IMG/VR virus record: IMGVR_UViG_3300020442_000341
Location: 1-27,847 of that record
DNA length: 27,847 nucleotides
From: a virus
Strand: one strand, 5' to 3'
In this document: one piece after another, positions 1 to 8,600 of the stretch
How positions within the stretch are numbered: position 1 is the first letter of the stretch
How the letters are laid out: every line of letters starts with the position of its first letter
Translations under genes and position numbers: made by a program
Notes under the pieces: generated by a model
The model's database searches: none
The model's input: the letters and a program-made list of their open reading frames with translations, nothing else
Told to the model about the DNA's origin: nothing

Positions 1-626
1 CCACGAATAGCATTTGAAGCACCTCCAGCCCACATTCTTGCTGTTGCTAAATCACCAAAACTTTGTGAATTACCAATTGTTGCAATATTAAAAAAATTTA
101 TGCTAGTTTGATTACTACTACCAGAGTCTCTTCCACCAGCAAAAACACCTCGACCACGATTACCAGTATCTGATTGATAATTAAACTGTCTCCACTCATT
201 TCCATTAAAGAACTCCATCGTTCCAAGATCTCTATTATATCTTACAGTTCCTTCAAGGTATCCACTCGATTTATTTCTTCCAGCAGTGTCTCCAACTGGA
301 ACAGAGAAATGATGTTTAACACTTATACATTCAACCGATCCAACACATGCAGTCGATCCCAATCCAACTGTAAGAATTGCACCAGGCTCAACAACTATAT
401 CTCCTGTTGTGCTGTATTCTCCACTAAGAGAAACATCTTTATCAAATCTTGCTTCCTCTCCTTCAAATCCTGCATACCTAGTGAAGGTGGATACACCAAC
501 ATCAAGATCAGTTGTCTTTATTGTTCCTTCTACTTTTAAATTTCCAAGACCAGTTGACTCCGTGCCGATACCAACAGCACCGTCTTTTAAGTTAAATGAT
601 CCTATGCCAATACGGTAACTTGCCAT
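1..626 (-). CDS. Tail-fibre protein, N-terminal part (runs off the left edge)
   Basis: This open frame starts with ATG at 626 and stays open to base 1, giving 208 visible residues and no stop, so the gene is partial. It begins MASYRIGIGSFNL, then has GIGT and GVSTF beta-repeat segments (about residues 18-50) typical of cyanophage fibres. A segment around residues 123-148 (LEGTVRYNRDLGTMEFFNG) resembles the short module that often closes such fibres. From about residue 158 a glycine-rich unit of the GRGVFAGGRDS type begins, followed by an IATIGNSQSFGDL unit. I read this as the first of a series of kelch/RCC1-like repeats that would continue beyond the window. AGGTGA lies upstream of the ATG as ribosome binding site, and the preceding gene stops 10 bases away, so it is probably cotranscribed. 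The fibre assignment is firm; the receptor is unknown. Confidence 0.8.
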   Translation of the reverse strand, partial: MASYRIGIGSFNLKDGAVGIGTESTGLGNLKVEGTIKTTDLDVGVSTFTRYAGFEGEEARFDKDVSLSGEYSTTGDIVVEPGAILTVGLGSTACVGSVECISVKHHFSVPVGDTAGRNKSSGYLEGTVRYNRDLGTMEFFNGNEWRQFNYQSDTGNRGRGVFAGGRDSGSSNQTSINFFNIATIGNSQSFGDLATARMWAGGASNAIR

Positions 627-636
627 TTTACGTCAC

Positions 637-1293
637 CTATATTGTTATCTTATCAATAATTGTCGTAACCGTTGCTATTCCTGAACTTGCCATAGTCACT
701 TTCAACTCTGCATTAGAGTTGTTGATATCACCAGTGAATGACCCAAGCATATCTCCAGTTGCAACAGCAGCTTCTTCAACCACTGTGACTGTTGTTCCAT
801 CATGAATCATTAGATATCTACCAACTTGATAGTTAGCACCCTGATCTATCTGCACTCGTATGGATGCAGAACGATGTGTTGCGACTGCAAATGATCCAAC
901 ACCGACTGCAGTTGTTCCGTTGACTGATGTATCTACTTCTGATCCACCCGATCCTCCACCACCAGCAATACTAATATCTACAGTATTACCAGATGTTGCG
1001 AATGTATTTCCCGTTCCAATGAAGTTTAGAGTTGTGAACCCGTATCCTATGACACCACCAGCAGTTCTAATTCCTACACCAGCACCAGGCCCTGTGACTA
1101 TACCTGCGAATATTGTATGACATGTGACAACACCAACAGCTATCTTACCTGCATTAGTTACCTTAACTGGATCACTTGCAAGTGTAGTTCCAATACCAAC
1201 TTTCTGATCAAAAGAAAATCCATCACCTTTGAAAGAAAAGGTATTAATACCTGATCTTCCCTTAATGGTATCTACTCTAATTTCAGCAGCCAT
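637..1293 (-). CDS. Tail-fibre-like structural protein, 218 aa
   Basis: A fibre-like protein starting MAAEIRVDTIKGRSGINTF, an N-terminus used by many cyanophage fibre proteins. Residues 31-80 carry GIGTT/GVVT beta-repeat units. Residues about 69-115 (GPGAGVGIRTAGG, then GYGFTTLNF and a glycine-rich GGGGSGGS linker) match a module near the C-terminus of the 795-residue fibre gene at 3198-5585. The C-terminal half after the linker is a probable beta domain with no catalytic motif. The start is only 4 bases after the preceding stop, and its ribosome binding site (GGAGGGAGG) is encoded by the last codons of that upstream gene, so the two are translationally coupled. The function is inferred from composition and neighbours; a short accessory fibre or fibre-tip protein is likely. 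Confidence 0.75.
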   Translation of the reverse strand: MAAEIRVDTIKGRSGINTFSFKGDGFSFDQKVGIGTTLASDPVKVTNAGKIAVGVVTCHTIFAGIVTGPGAGVGIRTAGGVIGYGFTTLNFIGTGNTFATSGNTVDISIAGGGGSGGSEVDTSVNGTTAVGVGSFAVATHRSASIRVQIDQGANYQVGRYLMIHDGTTVTVVEEAAVATGDMLGSFTGDINNSNAELKVTMASSGIATVTTIIDKITI

Positions 1294-1297
1294 TTAT

Positions 1298-3157
1298 CTA
1301 ACCTCCCTCCAGTGCAGCGACTTTTGTTTCAAGAGTTTCAATCTTGGTGATAGCCTCTTGTAAGGCTGCCGTCAAGAGAGGCACAAGTTTTGATTGATCT
1401 ATACCTTGATATTTTGGATCACCAGATTTTATGTTTCTAGTAGAGTCACTCTCCGTATAAATTTCATCTTTAGTTCCTGAGATTGCTTCTGGAACTGCTG
1501 TTACTTCATGTGCTATGAATCCATCACGAGTGCTGCTTGTATCTCCTATCCAATTAAATCTTGATGGTTTAAGAGTTTTTAATCTTGTAATACCATCAGT
1601 TATTGCTACTATATTCTCTTTTAATCTATAATCAGATGATGTGTTATAAGTCACACTGTTGGTTGCAATAGTAATGGTTCCACCAGCACCCCAACCTTTT
1701 CTAAATTCAACTATATCTCCGTCACTACCATTTCTGTTAAGAAGAATTGGATTAGCATTTTCTCTTGACATCTGAACTTGAGGGCCACCACTTAAGGATG
1801 AACCAAACAGAGTGAACCCTGTATTACCAAACAAAGTTCCATAATTACCAATTCTAATATCTCCATTCTCTTCAAATCTCATTCTTGTTGTTGGTGAACT
1901 AGCACCATCGGCAGTTGTCTGAATATCAAGTTGACCTGGCATATCATCTGCACCAGGAGTTCCATCAACACTTGCAACTATTGCTGCACCATTGACAAAC
2001 TGTGATCCATCGGAACCAGTAAAGAATAATCCTCCTAATTCGTCACCATCTTGAACTATTGTATGACCATTTCCAGAGGTATTTCTTGTGTTAGCAAGGA
2101 ATAATTTTGGAGCACCAGCATCAGCAGTTGCTCTTATCCATGCCTGACATGAACCAGATAAGTTTGTTCCTCTTACTTGCAATCTTGGTGCTGTAGAGGA
2201 ATTTTCAAAATTATTATAGGCACTAGTTCCACCCATAAGAATTTGACTATCTGAGTTGATCAGCATCATTGTGGCACCATCAACTTGTAGTCTCATATCA
2301 CTATTTGCTAATGTTCCACTAGTGTCTGATATTATTTTTAAAGATGTTCCATTCTGCTCTATCGAAGATCTCGTAGAACTATCAATTATATTAATTACAG
2401 CACCTGTATCACCACTCTTAACATTAAGAATTGTGTTACTAGTTGCGTGATATAAATCTAATACTCCACCTGGTGATTGACTTCCGATACCAACTAAGCC
2501 ACTTGAGTCAATGCGAAGTCTTTCTGTTGGTGATGCTGCACCATCAGCAGTTGTATAGAATACTAATCTGCCAGGCATATCATTTGAGCCAGGTGTTCCA
2601 TCAACTTGCCCTTGAATTTGAGCACCTTTTGATATTAAATCTGTTCCATCATCACCAGCAAAAAGAATGGTTCCCAATTCATCACCATCTTGAACTATGG
2701 TATTTGAACCAGCAGTAGTGGCTCTTGATTTTGCTAAACTTAAAAAGGGCCCACTACTGCTATTTACATATCTTGCACCACCAAATACTACAGAGGATGT
2801 TGCTGATACTTGTAATGGTGAATTGTCTCCTCCTCCTATTGCTAAACTGGAATTATGCCCTACCATCAGACGACCACTTGAGTCAATAAGAGCTCTTTCA
2901 TCACCACCAGTTCCAAATGACAATGTATTAGCGTTATGTTGAGATATTGACGCACCTAAACCTATATTAATACTCTTCCCTGCACTATTATCTGTTGCTG
3001 CAGTTCCTACTGAGATTGTAGAAAATGTAGATATTCCACTACTTGAAGTAATAGTTCTTATTAACTCACCATTAGCCTTATGCACAGCAAGAGAATTACC
3101 ACTTTGAACTGTGATAGAATTTATACCAGCGACGCTATTTGGTCTTATTACTGTCAT
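1298..3157 (-). CDS. Tail fibre with C-terminal S74 intramolecular chaperone/autoprotease domain, 619 aa
   Basis: Residues about 508-619 form a peptidase S74 (endosialidase-type intramolecular chaperone) domain. It starts at SDYRLKENI, contains GFIAHEV and KLVPLLTAAL, and ends in a coiled coil (IETLETKVAALEGG). In the family this domain trimerises the fibre and then cuts itself off at the serine. Ser508 and Lys513 have the S-x4-K spacing of the known catalytic pair. The stalk contains two copies of a module of about 112 residues (about 114-225 and 325-437), both with TIVQDGDELG, VDGTPG and TTADGA signatures. A late-promoter-like GCTAAATA lies upstream and the leader has GGGGGAGAG as a strong ribosome binding site. 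Downstream fibre genes follow within a few bases. The mature fibre would lack the last 112 residues if cleavage occurs. Confidence 0.88.
   Translation of the reverse strand: MTVIRPNSVAGINSITVQSGNSLAVHKANGELIRTITSSSGISTFSTISVGTAATDNSAGKSINIGLGASISQHNANTLSFGTGGDERALIDSSGRLMVGHNSSLAIGGGDNSPLQVSATSSVVFGGARYVNSSSGPFLSLAKSRATTAGSNTIVQDGDELGTILFAGDDGTDLISKGAQIQGQVDGTPGSNDMPGRLVFYTTADGAASPTERLRIDSSGLVGIGSQSPGGVLDLYHATSNTILNVKSGDTGAVINIIDSSTRSSIEQNGTSLKIISDTSGTLANSDMRLQVDGATMMLINSDSQILMGGTSAYNNFENSSTAPRLQVRGTNLSGSCQAWIRATADAGAPKLFLANTRNTSGNGHTIVQDGDELGGLFFTGSDGSQFVNGAAIVASVDGTPGADDMPGQLDIQTTADGASSPTTRMRFEENGDIRIGNYGTLFGNTGFTLFGSSLSGGPQVQMSRENANPILLNRNGSDGDIVEFRKGWGAGGTITIATNSVTYNTSSDYRLKENIVAITDGITRLKTLKPSRFNWIGDTSSTRDGFIAHEVTAVPEAISGTKDEIYTESDSTRNIKSGDPKYQGIDQSKLVPLLTAALQEAITKIETLETKVAALEGG
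1847..2818 (-). repeat. Two-copy internal module repeat in the S74 fibre
   Basis: Within the 619-residue fibre, bases 2483-2818 and 1847-2185 encode two related modules of about 112 residues separated by about 100 residues. Each contains, in the same order, an LQV strand, a TIVQDGDELG block, a VDGTPG-x2-DMPG block and a TTADGA-x-SPT block. The similarity is clear in protein, so this looks like an old intragenic duplication that lengthened the stalk. Confidence 0.75.
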
Positions 3158-3159
3158 TT

Positions 3160-3175
3160 GGGTTCACTCTCCCCC
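3160..3175 (-). promoter_or_regulatory. Duplicated 16-base leader with strong ribosome binding site (copy 1)
   Basis: On the minus strand these bases read GGGGGAGAGTGAACCC just before the ATG of the 619-residue fibre. The identical 16 bases occur at 5588-5603 before the 795-residue fibre. The GGGGGAGAG part is a Shine-Dalgarno sequence; the GTGAACCC part has no obvious reason to be conserved unless the leader was duplicated together with the gene start or serves a regulatory role. Confidence 0.8.
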
Positions 3176-3188
3176 GTTTGTATATTTT

Positions 3189-3196
3189 TATTTAGC
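3189..3196 (-). promoter_or_regulatory. Candidate T4-type late promoter (GCTAAATA)
   Basis: On the minus strand the octamer is GCTAAATA, two bases from the T4 late consensus TATAAATA. It lies about 32 bases upstream of the ATG at 3157 and just past the stop of the preceding gene. The position matches the other fibre promoters here, but the match is weaker. Confidence 0.45.
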
Positions 3197-3197
3197 A

Positions 3198-5585
3198 TTA
3201 TACCACCACATAATTACCATCGACAGTCAAAACTCCGTTAATCGTAACGGGGCCTGCCATCATACCACCGAACGCAGTTCCAATGTAATGATTTCCATTC
3301 AATGCATTGTCATTTAGAACCATACCATTACCAATGTAAAGACCTTGGAATGTGTTACCAATACCTTGAAGATCTGCATCTGTAATAGAGTTAGTATTAA
3401 TACCAACAGATTTAGTGGTATGGATACCAATGTCACCTGATGCTGACCATGTTCCAGCAGCACCTGCCTGACCACCTCCACCTTGGAAGAATATAGTAGC
3501 AATACCTGTAGTGCTTGATGCGAATACAGTGCTAACACCTGGCCCCTTGAAGTTAATAAAGGTGAATCCATAACCAACAAGACCAGTTGTTGATCCAATA
3601 CCAACACCAGCACCACCAGCAGATGTAAATACACCTACAAATTCCTTGGCAGTTACAATTCCTGTTACCGCTAAATTACCATTCGTGGCCAGTGTGATCG
3701 CTGATCCGACTTGAACTCCACCATTCGCAGTGGTGAGACCAGCAATCGAAACTCCACCATTTCCTTGAATTGTTACTCCAGTTCCGACTGTTAATGATGT
3801 GTTTACAGTCGCAGCCTCATCAACATCTAACGTGTCAATATGAGCAGTTCCATCAATGAATAAATCTTTGAATTCTAATCCAGATGCACCTAAGTCTCTT
3901 GCTCCATCAGTTGAAGGAACAATGTCACTATCGAATCTACCTGTTGCAGTAATTGTATCAGAAGTTGCATTACCAAGATTAACATCACCATTTACATTCA
4001 CTACGTCTGCAAATGTTGTGATACCTGTAATGTTTAAGTTTCTACCAGTAATTTCATCATAAGTGATGTCACCTTTAACAAATAAATTTCCACCAATTGT
4101 TGTAATACCTGCAATGGATACTCCACCATGAGGTTGGATTGTTACACCAGATCCTACGTTAAACTTTTCTCCATCAAATGTTAGATTAGCATCATCCTCA
4201 AGTTCACCAGAAGAGCCAGCAATAACAATTCTATTATTTGTTAAATCTCCGATTGCGGCTGTATCAGCAGCAAGAGTGTCAATATTTGCAGTTCCGTCTA
4301 TGAATAAGTCTTGAAACTCTTTTGAACTTGATCCAAGATCTCTTGATCCATCTTCATCTGGTAAAATGTCTCCACCAGCAAGTAAATTACCACCAACTGT
4401 TGTAATACCTGCAATGGATACTCCACCATGATTCTGTATTGTAACTCCAGATCCAACAGTTATATCAACACTTACTGTCTCTTTTCCAGTGACTGCTAGT
4501 GTAGTTCCATCAAATGTGAAGTTACCATCATCTTCTAACTCTCCAGAAGTTCCAACAATTACAACTCTATTGTTTGTTAGATCTCCAATCTTAGCAGTGT
4601 CTGCCTCCAATGCATCAATCTTAGCAGTTCCGTCTATGAATAGATCCTGCCACTCACTACCAGCAGCACCAATATTTCTACTTCCGTCTGTATCAGGAAT
4701 TAAATTACTACCAATGGATGTGAAGGTAGATACTCCACTGATGTTTAATCTATTACTTGTTGTGACTCCACTGACATTGATACCTTGTGGAGTGGTCTGA
4801 ACTACGTTTCCGTTATCATAGAAGAGACTGACAGCCCCATTCTCTGTGAATGTTGCTTGTGTTTCAGTTCCCGTAGCATTTCTTATCTGTAAACTATTAC
4901 TATCAACATATAAATTTCCTGTTCCTAAATCTTGAATGAAGCTATTTGATGAGTCGTGGAATATCTTTAGATCTGAGTCATCTCCAAAGTAAATAGCCGC
5001 ACCATCTTGGAAGAATGCACTCGTTCCAAATCCAACTGTTGCACCTAAAGCAACTCCAGCATGATCTGTAGTTCCAGCAAAACCAATTCTAAGTGGTGCA
5101 CCGAAGGTTGAGACACCTGAGACAACATCTAAACCTGTGGCAAAAGTAGCAATCCCTACAAATGTAGAAATTCCAGAGACCTTTAGATCACTGAAACTGT
5201 TAGGGCCTACCCTGATTGCTTCTTCAATTGTTGCTGTTGTTACTGCGTCAAGTGATGCAATACCACTTAAACGTAATCCTCTATCTATTACTTCTGTTGT
5301 TCCTATGGAAAGTGCTTGAGCACTCACCATTCCTGAGACACTTATATCATTCGCAAATGTGGATAATCCAGTAACATTAAAGTTGGTTACTGTACCTACA
5401 CCAGTTATATTTAAATCTGTCGCACCTATACCACCTCTACCACCAACATTTGTCGCACCAACATGTAAGGTATAACCAGCTATCGTGGTTCCTATACCTA
5501 CTTTCTTGGTGTCTGAATCACCAACGATCAGATCTGTAGCGACCTGAACCCCATTTTTTATGACAAAATTCTTATTGATTGCCAT
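3198..5585 (-). CDS. Repeat-rich tail fibre, 795 aa
   Basis: A long fibre starting MAINKNFVIKNGVQVATDL and made almost wholly of short beta repeats (GIGTT, GVSTF, GSGVTIQ, GGVSIAGITT). Three larger units share an RxLGxxxxEFxDLFIDGTA-type block; the first two also have an IGDLTNNR block and a GELEDD block. The C-terminus ends in a fibre-tip cassette: VGINTNSIT, GNTFQGLYIGNG, then MAGPVTINGVLTVDGNYVVV. The same cassette, diverged, forms the small genes at 15873-16199 and 16225-16773. A GAGVGI plus GYGFTFINF module before the tip is shared with the 218-residue gene at 637-1293. A CATAAATA octamer and a strong GGGGGAGAG ribosome binding site lie upstream. It is a structural fibre, probably trimeric; whether it is a long-tail-fibre segment or a separate adhesin cannot be told from sequence alone. 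Confidence 0.82.
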   Translation of the reverse strand: MAINKNFVIKNGVQVATDLIVGDSDTKKVGIGTTIAGYTLHVGATNVGGRGGIGATDLNITGVGTVTNFNVTGLSTFANDISVSGMVSAQALSIGTTEVIDRGLRLSGIASLDAVTTATIEEAIRVGPNSFSDLKVSGISTFVGIATFATGLDVVSGVSTFGAPLRIGFAGTTDHAGVALGATVGFGTSAFFQDGAAIYFGDDSDLKIFHDSSNSFIQDLGTGNLYVDSNSLQIRNATGTETQATFTENGAVSLFYDNGNVVQTTPQGINVSGVTTSNRLNISGVSTFTSIGSNLIPDTDGSRNIGAAGSEWQDLFIDGTAKIDALEADTAKIGDLTNNRVVIVGTSGELEDDGNFTFDGTTLAVTGKETVSVDITVGSGVTIQNHGGVSIAGITTVGGNLLAGGDILPDEDGSRDLGSSSKEFQDLFIDGTANIDTLAADTAAIGDLTNNRIVIAGSSGELEDDANLTFDGEKFNVGSGVTIQPHGGVSIAGITTIGGNLFVKGDITYDEITGRNLNITGITTFADVVNVNGDVNLGNATSDTITATGRFDSDIVPSTDGARDLGASGLEFKDLFIDGTAHIDTLDVDEAATVNTSLTVGTGVTIQGNGGVSIAGLTTANGGVQVGSAITLATNGNLAVTGIVTAKEFVGVFTSAGGAGVGIGSTTGLVGYGFTFINFKGPGVSTVFASSTTGIATIFFQGGGGQAGAAGTWSASGDIGIHTTKSVGINTNSITDADLQGIGNTFQGLYIGNGMVLNDNALNGNHYIGTAFGGMMAGPVTINGVLTVDGNYVVV
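3844..4650 (-). repeat. Intragenic repeats in the 795-residue fibre
   Basis: The block encoding DLFIDGTA recurs near 3844, 4288 and 4624, so the spacings are 444 and 336 bases. A second block encoding GGVSIAGITT is identical over 34 bases at 4099-4132 and 4399-4432, exactly 300 bases apart. Such near-identical direct repeats in one gene can recombine to shorten or lengthen the fibre in frame. Confidence 0.85.
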
Positions 5586-5587
5586 TC

Positions 5588-5603
5588 GGGTTCACTCTCC
5601 CCC
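5588..5603 (-). promoter_or_regulatory. Duplicated 16-base leader with strong ribosome binding site (copy 2)
   Basis: The minus strand reads GGGGGAGAGTGAACCC, identical to the copy at 3160-3175. It lies immediately upstream of the ATG of the 795-residue fibre and supplies its Shine-Dalgarno sequence. Confidence 0.8.
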
Positions 5604-5615
5604 TTTCTTTTTTAC

Positions 5616-5623
5616 TATTTATG
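5616..5623 (-). promoter_or_regulatory. Candidate T4-type late promoter (CATAAATA)
   Basis: The octamer CATAAATA on the minus strand is one base from the T4 late consensus. It lies about 31 bases upstream of the ATG at 5585, in the 46-base gap after the 1794-residue gene. An A-rich stretch (GTAAAAAAG) follows, as at other fibre promoters here. Confidence 0.65.
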
Positions 5624-5631
5624 AAAATTAA

Positions 5632-8600
5632 TTAGTGTAAATCGACCCATGCTGCACCAGTAAATCCTTGGAACTTACTTGTAGCAGTGTTAAACATCAT
5701 TGCACCAGCAGTTGTTCCTAATCCAACAATGCTGCTTACTTTAGGTAGTATCATGAATGTGTTGATTCCAATCGCACCCTGTGAAAGATCTAGTGTTGCT
5801 CTTGGAGCCGCAGTTCCTACACCAATCGAACCAGCAATTGATACATTGCCACTTGATGTATACGCACCATCAGATGTAATTGTTACACCTGTTCCGATGT
5901 GTAGTTTGTCAACCGTATGATAATCGAAGTTTGCTTCGGTGCTAATGCTACCAAATCTCTTCCATGCATTGTTAGTTGTATAAACCCAACCAAGATACTT
6001 ACCACCTTGTGGATTGTTACTGAATACAATATCACCAGCAGTTCCTGCAGATGTTGGAGTTGCAATTCCAACTGTAAGTTTTCTAGAAACTGTTGCATCT
6101 CCCTGTAAGAATAAAGATGATGCCTCAATACCCTTAGTAGAAGAAGATGTTATCTTATTACTAAAGACAACTGGGCCTTTAAATTCAGAGATTGATTTAT
6201 TGTTGTCACCACCAGTTACGTTGATAGATGATGAGAAGTCACCTTCTGTTGCCTTGACTATGTTGATGCCTTTCTTGACAGAGATATCTTCACCTGTGAC
6301 TGTTCTGATTGGAGTGCTATGTATCTCTTCCTTACCAGCGATTGGATCTAGTTTCTTGTTACCAGCAAATAGAATACCTTTATCATTAGTTCCAGAGAAG
6401 TAGTTTACACCACCATCTTTTCTAAGAGATTGACCTATGAGTTCCTCTGCTTCTGATAAGTTACGATCCTGTCTTTCTGGTAGAGATGTTGAATAGTTTC
6501 CAGGCCCAAATCCAAGATACTCAAATGTATGACCCGTTGCTCTGTTGATAGACTGTCTTCTTAATTCGATAGGTATTGGTTTAATCTTACGAACTACAGA
6601 CTTCGCAACGTGTGCTGCTGCCCTAGTTCCAAGAACTGCACGATAAACAGTTAGAGGGCCTGATGGATCACTATCCGATGAATGTGGATGTGGATTATTC
6701 TTAACTCTAACAATTTCATCATCAATCTGATAGTAATCACCTATCTTAACACCAATTTGGTTGGTAAGACCAAGACCCACAGGGCTCATTTCTGTGGTTG
6801 TCTTTGTCATTGCACTCTCAAGATATGTCTCTACCCCATCAAATATTGACACCATTCTACCACTTAGACTTTCATCTTCAACTGTTGGTGTGCCATCATT
6901 TGATGAGATGCCTTCTGGCATTACAAACATTGATGAACCAACTGATAATGTTGTTGTGGTTGTAGCAGCAATACCTAGATTTATCTCAAACTTCTGATCT
7001 CCACTATCCTTAACCACAGTGAATGATCCAGTGAAGTTACCTAATTCTCTTGCTAAAGGAATTGTTGTATCACCATCAGTTCTAACACCGACTGTAGATA
7101 TTGCAACAGTCACTTTAGAGTTAACACCCAATCCATGGTATGTTGATGTTCCAACAGTTGCTATACCCGTAGCAACATCATATGTGTATGTGCTGATTCC
7201 GATTGGTTTACCAGTTAGAGAAACTACAGCATTTGCAGTCAAGACTGATCCTATTCCAGCAGTTGTAACACCAGTTACAGCAGAGTTACCAATGACTGTG
7301 AAACTTCTTGCAGCACCAACATGAATATCACTAACACGATACAAATCATTGTATTGTGAATAAGTTTCTGATGATACACCAGTGATTCTAACTATATCTC
7401 CAATATTACTATCAATCTTTGTGACTGTAATCTTCGCAGCACTATGGCCTCCACCAATATTAGCAGCAGCTGTTGTGATACCAGCAATGAACATTGTGTT
7501 ACCAATACCAAATGCACTACCAGCATTCATAATGGTAATCGCAGTGATACCACCATTGTGTTTATCTACAGTTACTTTTGCAGTCGCATGCTTACCAGTT
7601 GTTGTTCCAACACCGACTGCATTCTCGTTTCCATCACTGTTAAATGTAGGAACTCCAAGCTCTTCAGAGTTTAATAACTGTGCATTAAAATATATTTCAT
7701 CACTAGCACCACCAGTTCCATATCCAGAACCACTACTTGCGATACTAACTTTTTGTATTCCATTGAATCCATGATCAACATCTGTGAATATTGTATGTTT
7801 TTTAGATAGTGGATATTGGAAATGATCTACAGGTATCTTGGTATGATCTGTCTTAATACCAGCATCTGTGATGATCTGTGTGATTCCTATGCCAATATTA
7901 TTATCACGAACAAATGCATCGACTGTCTCTTTAGTTAAACTATCTCTTACATCATTGATGGTTGTCTCACCAATCGTTCTTGAAAGTGCATGTGATGTGG
8001 CTGCGTCAGGATCTGCAACAGGATTATCACGATTGACTTGAGGGAAGAGATACTTAATTGGTTGAGTAAACTTCTCTCCTGTAAACGGTGTGACTGTAGG
8101 AGATACAGATGAATTTAATACGGTGAGATAGTAGATACCATCTTGTGTTCCAGTAATATACTCTTGAACTTCCTCTGTGTCTTGTATATAATATGTTGTC
8201 TTATAATCTTTTCTTTTGAAATGTGGAAGAGTTGTGTCTCTGGTTAAAGTATCAACTACAGTAAATGTGCCAGGATCTGTTGACATTCCGACTGTAAACT
8301 CTCTTGCACTACTGATACCTGTGACTCTGAATGTTCCGTTGAATCCAGAATTACCAGCACCCGTACTATTGTTACCACTCTTTGCATTTATAACTTCAAC
8401 TAAAGATCCTACAGATAGATTGTGTGGCATCTCTGTGATAATATTTGCACTTGAAGATGAGAAGTTTGCATTTGCAATGAAACTAAAGTTTCTCTGTTGT
8501 GCTACGTTTGTAAAGTTCTCAGATCCAAAGTATGTCTGAATCTCAGCAGTTGTAGATCCAATTGAAGTATTTGATTCTTGTAGAATATAGCCAGTCTTTG

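Noticed and set aside
3314-3634. A second minus-strand open frame of 106 codons inside the 795-residue fibre gene
   Set aside because: It is a Leu/Val-rich shadow frame of the repetitive GIGTT-type coding sequence and has no ribosome site.
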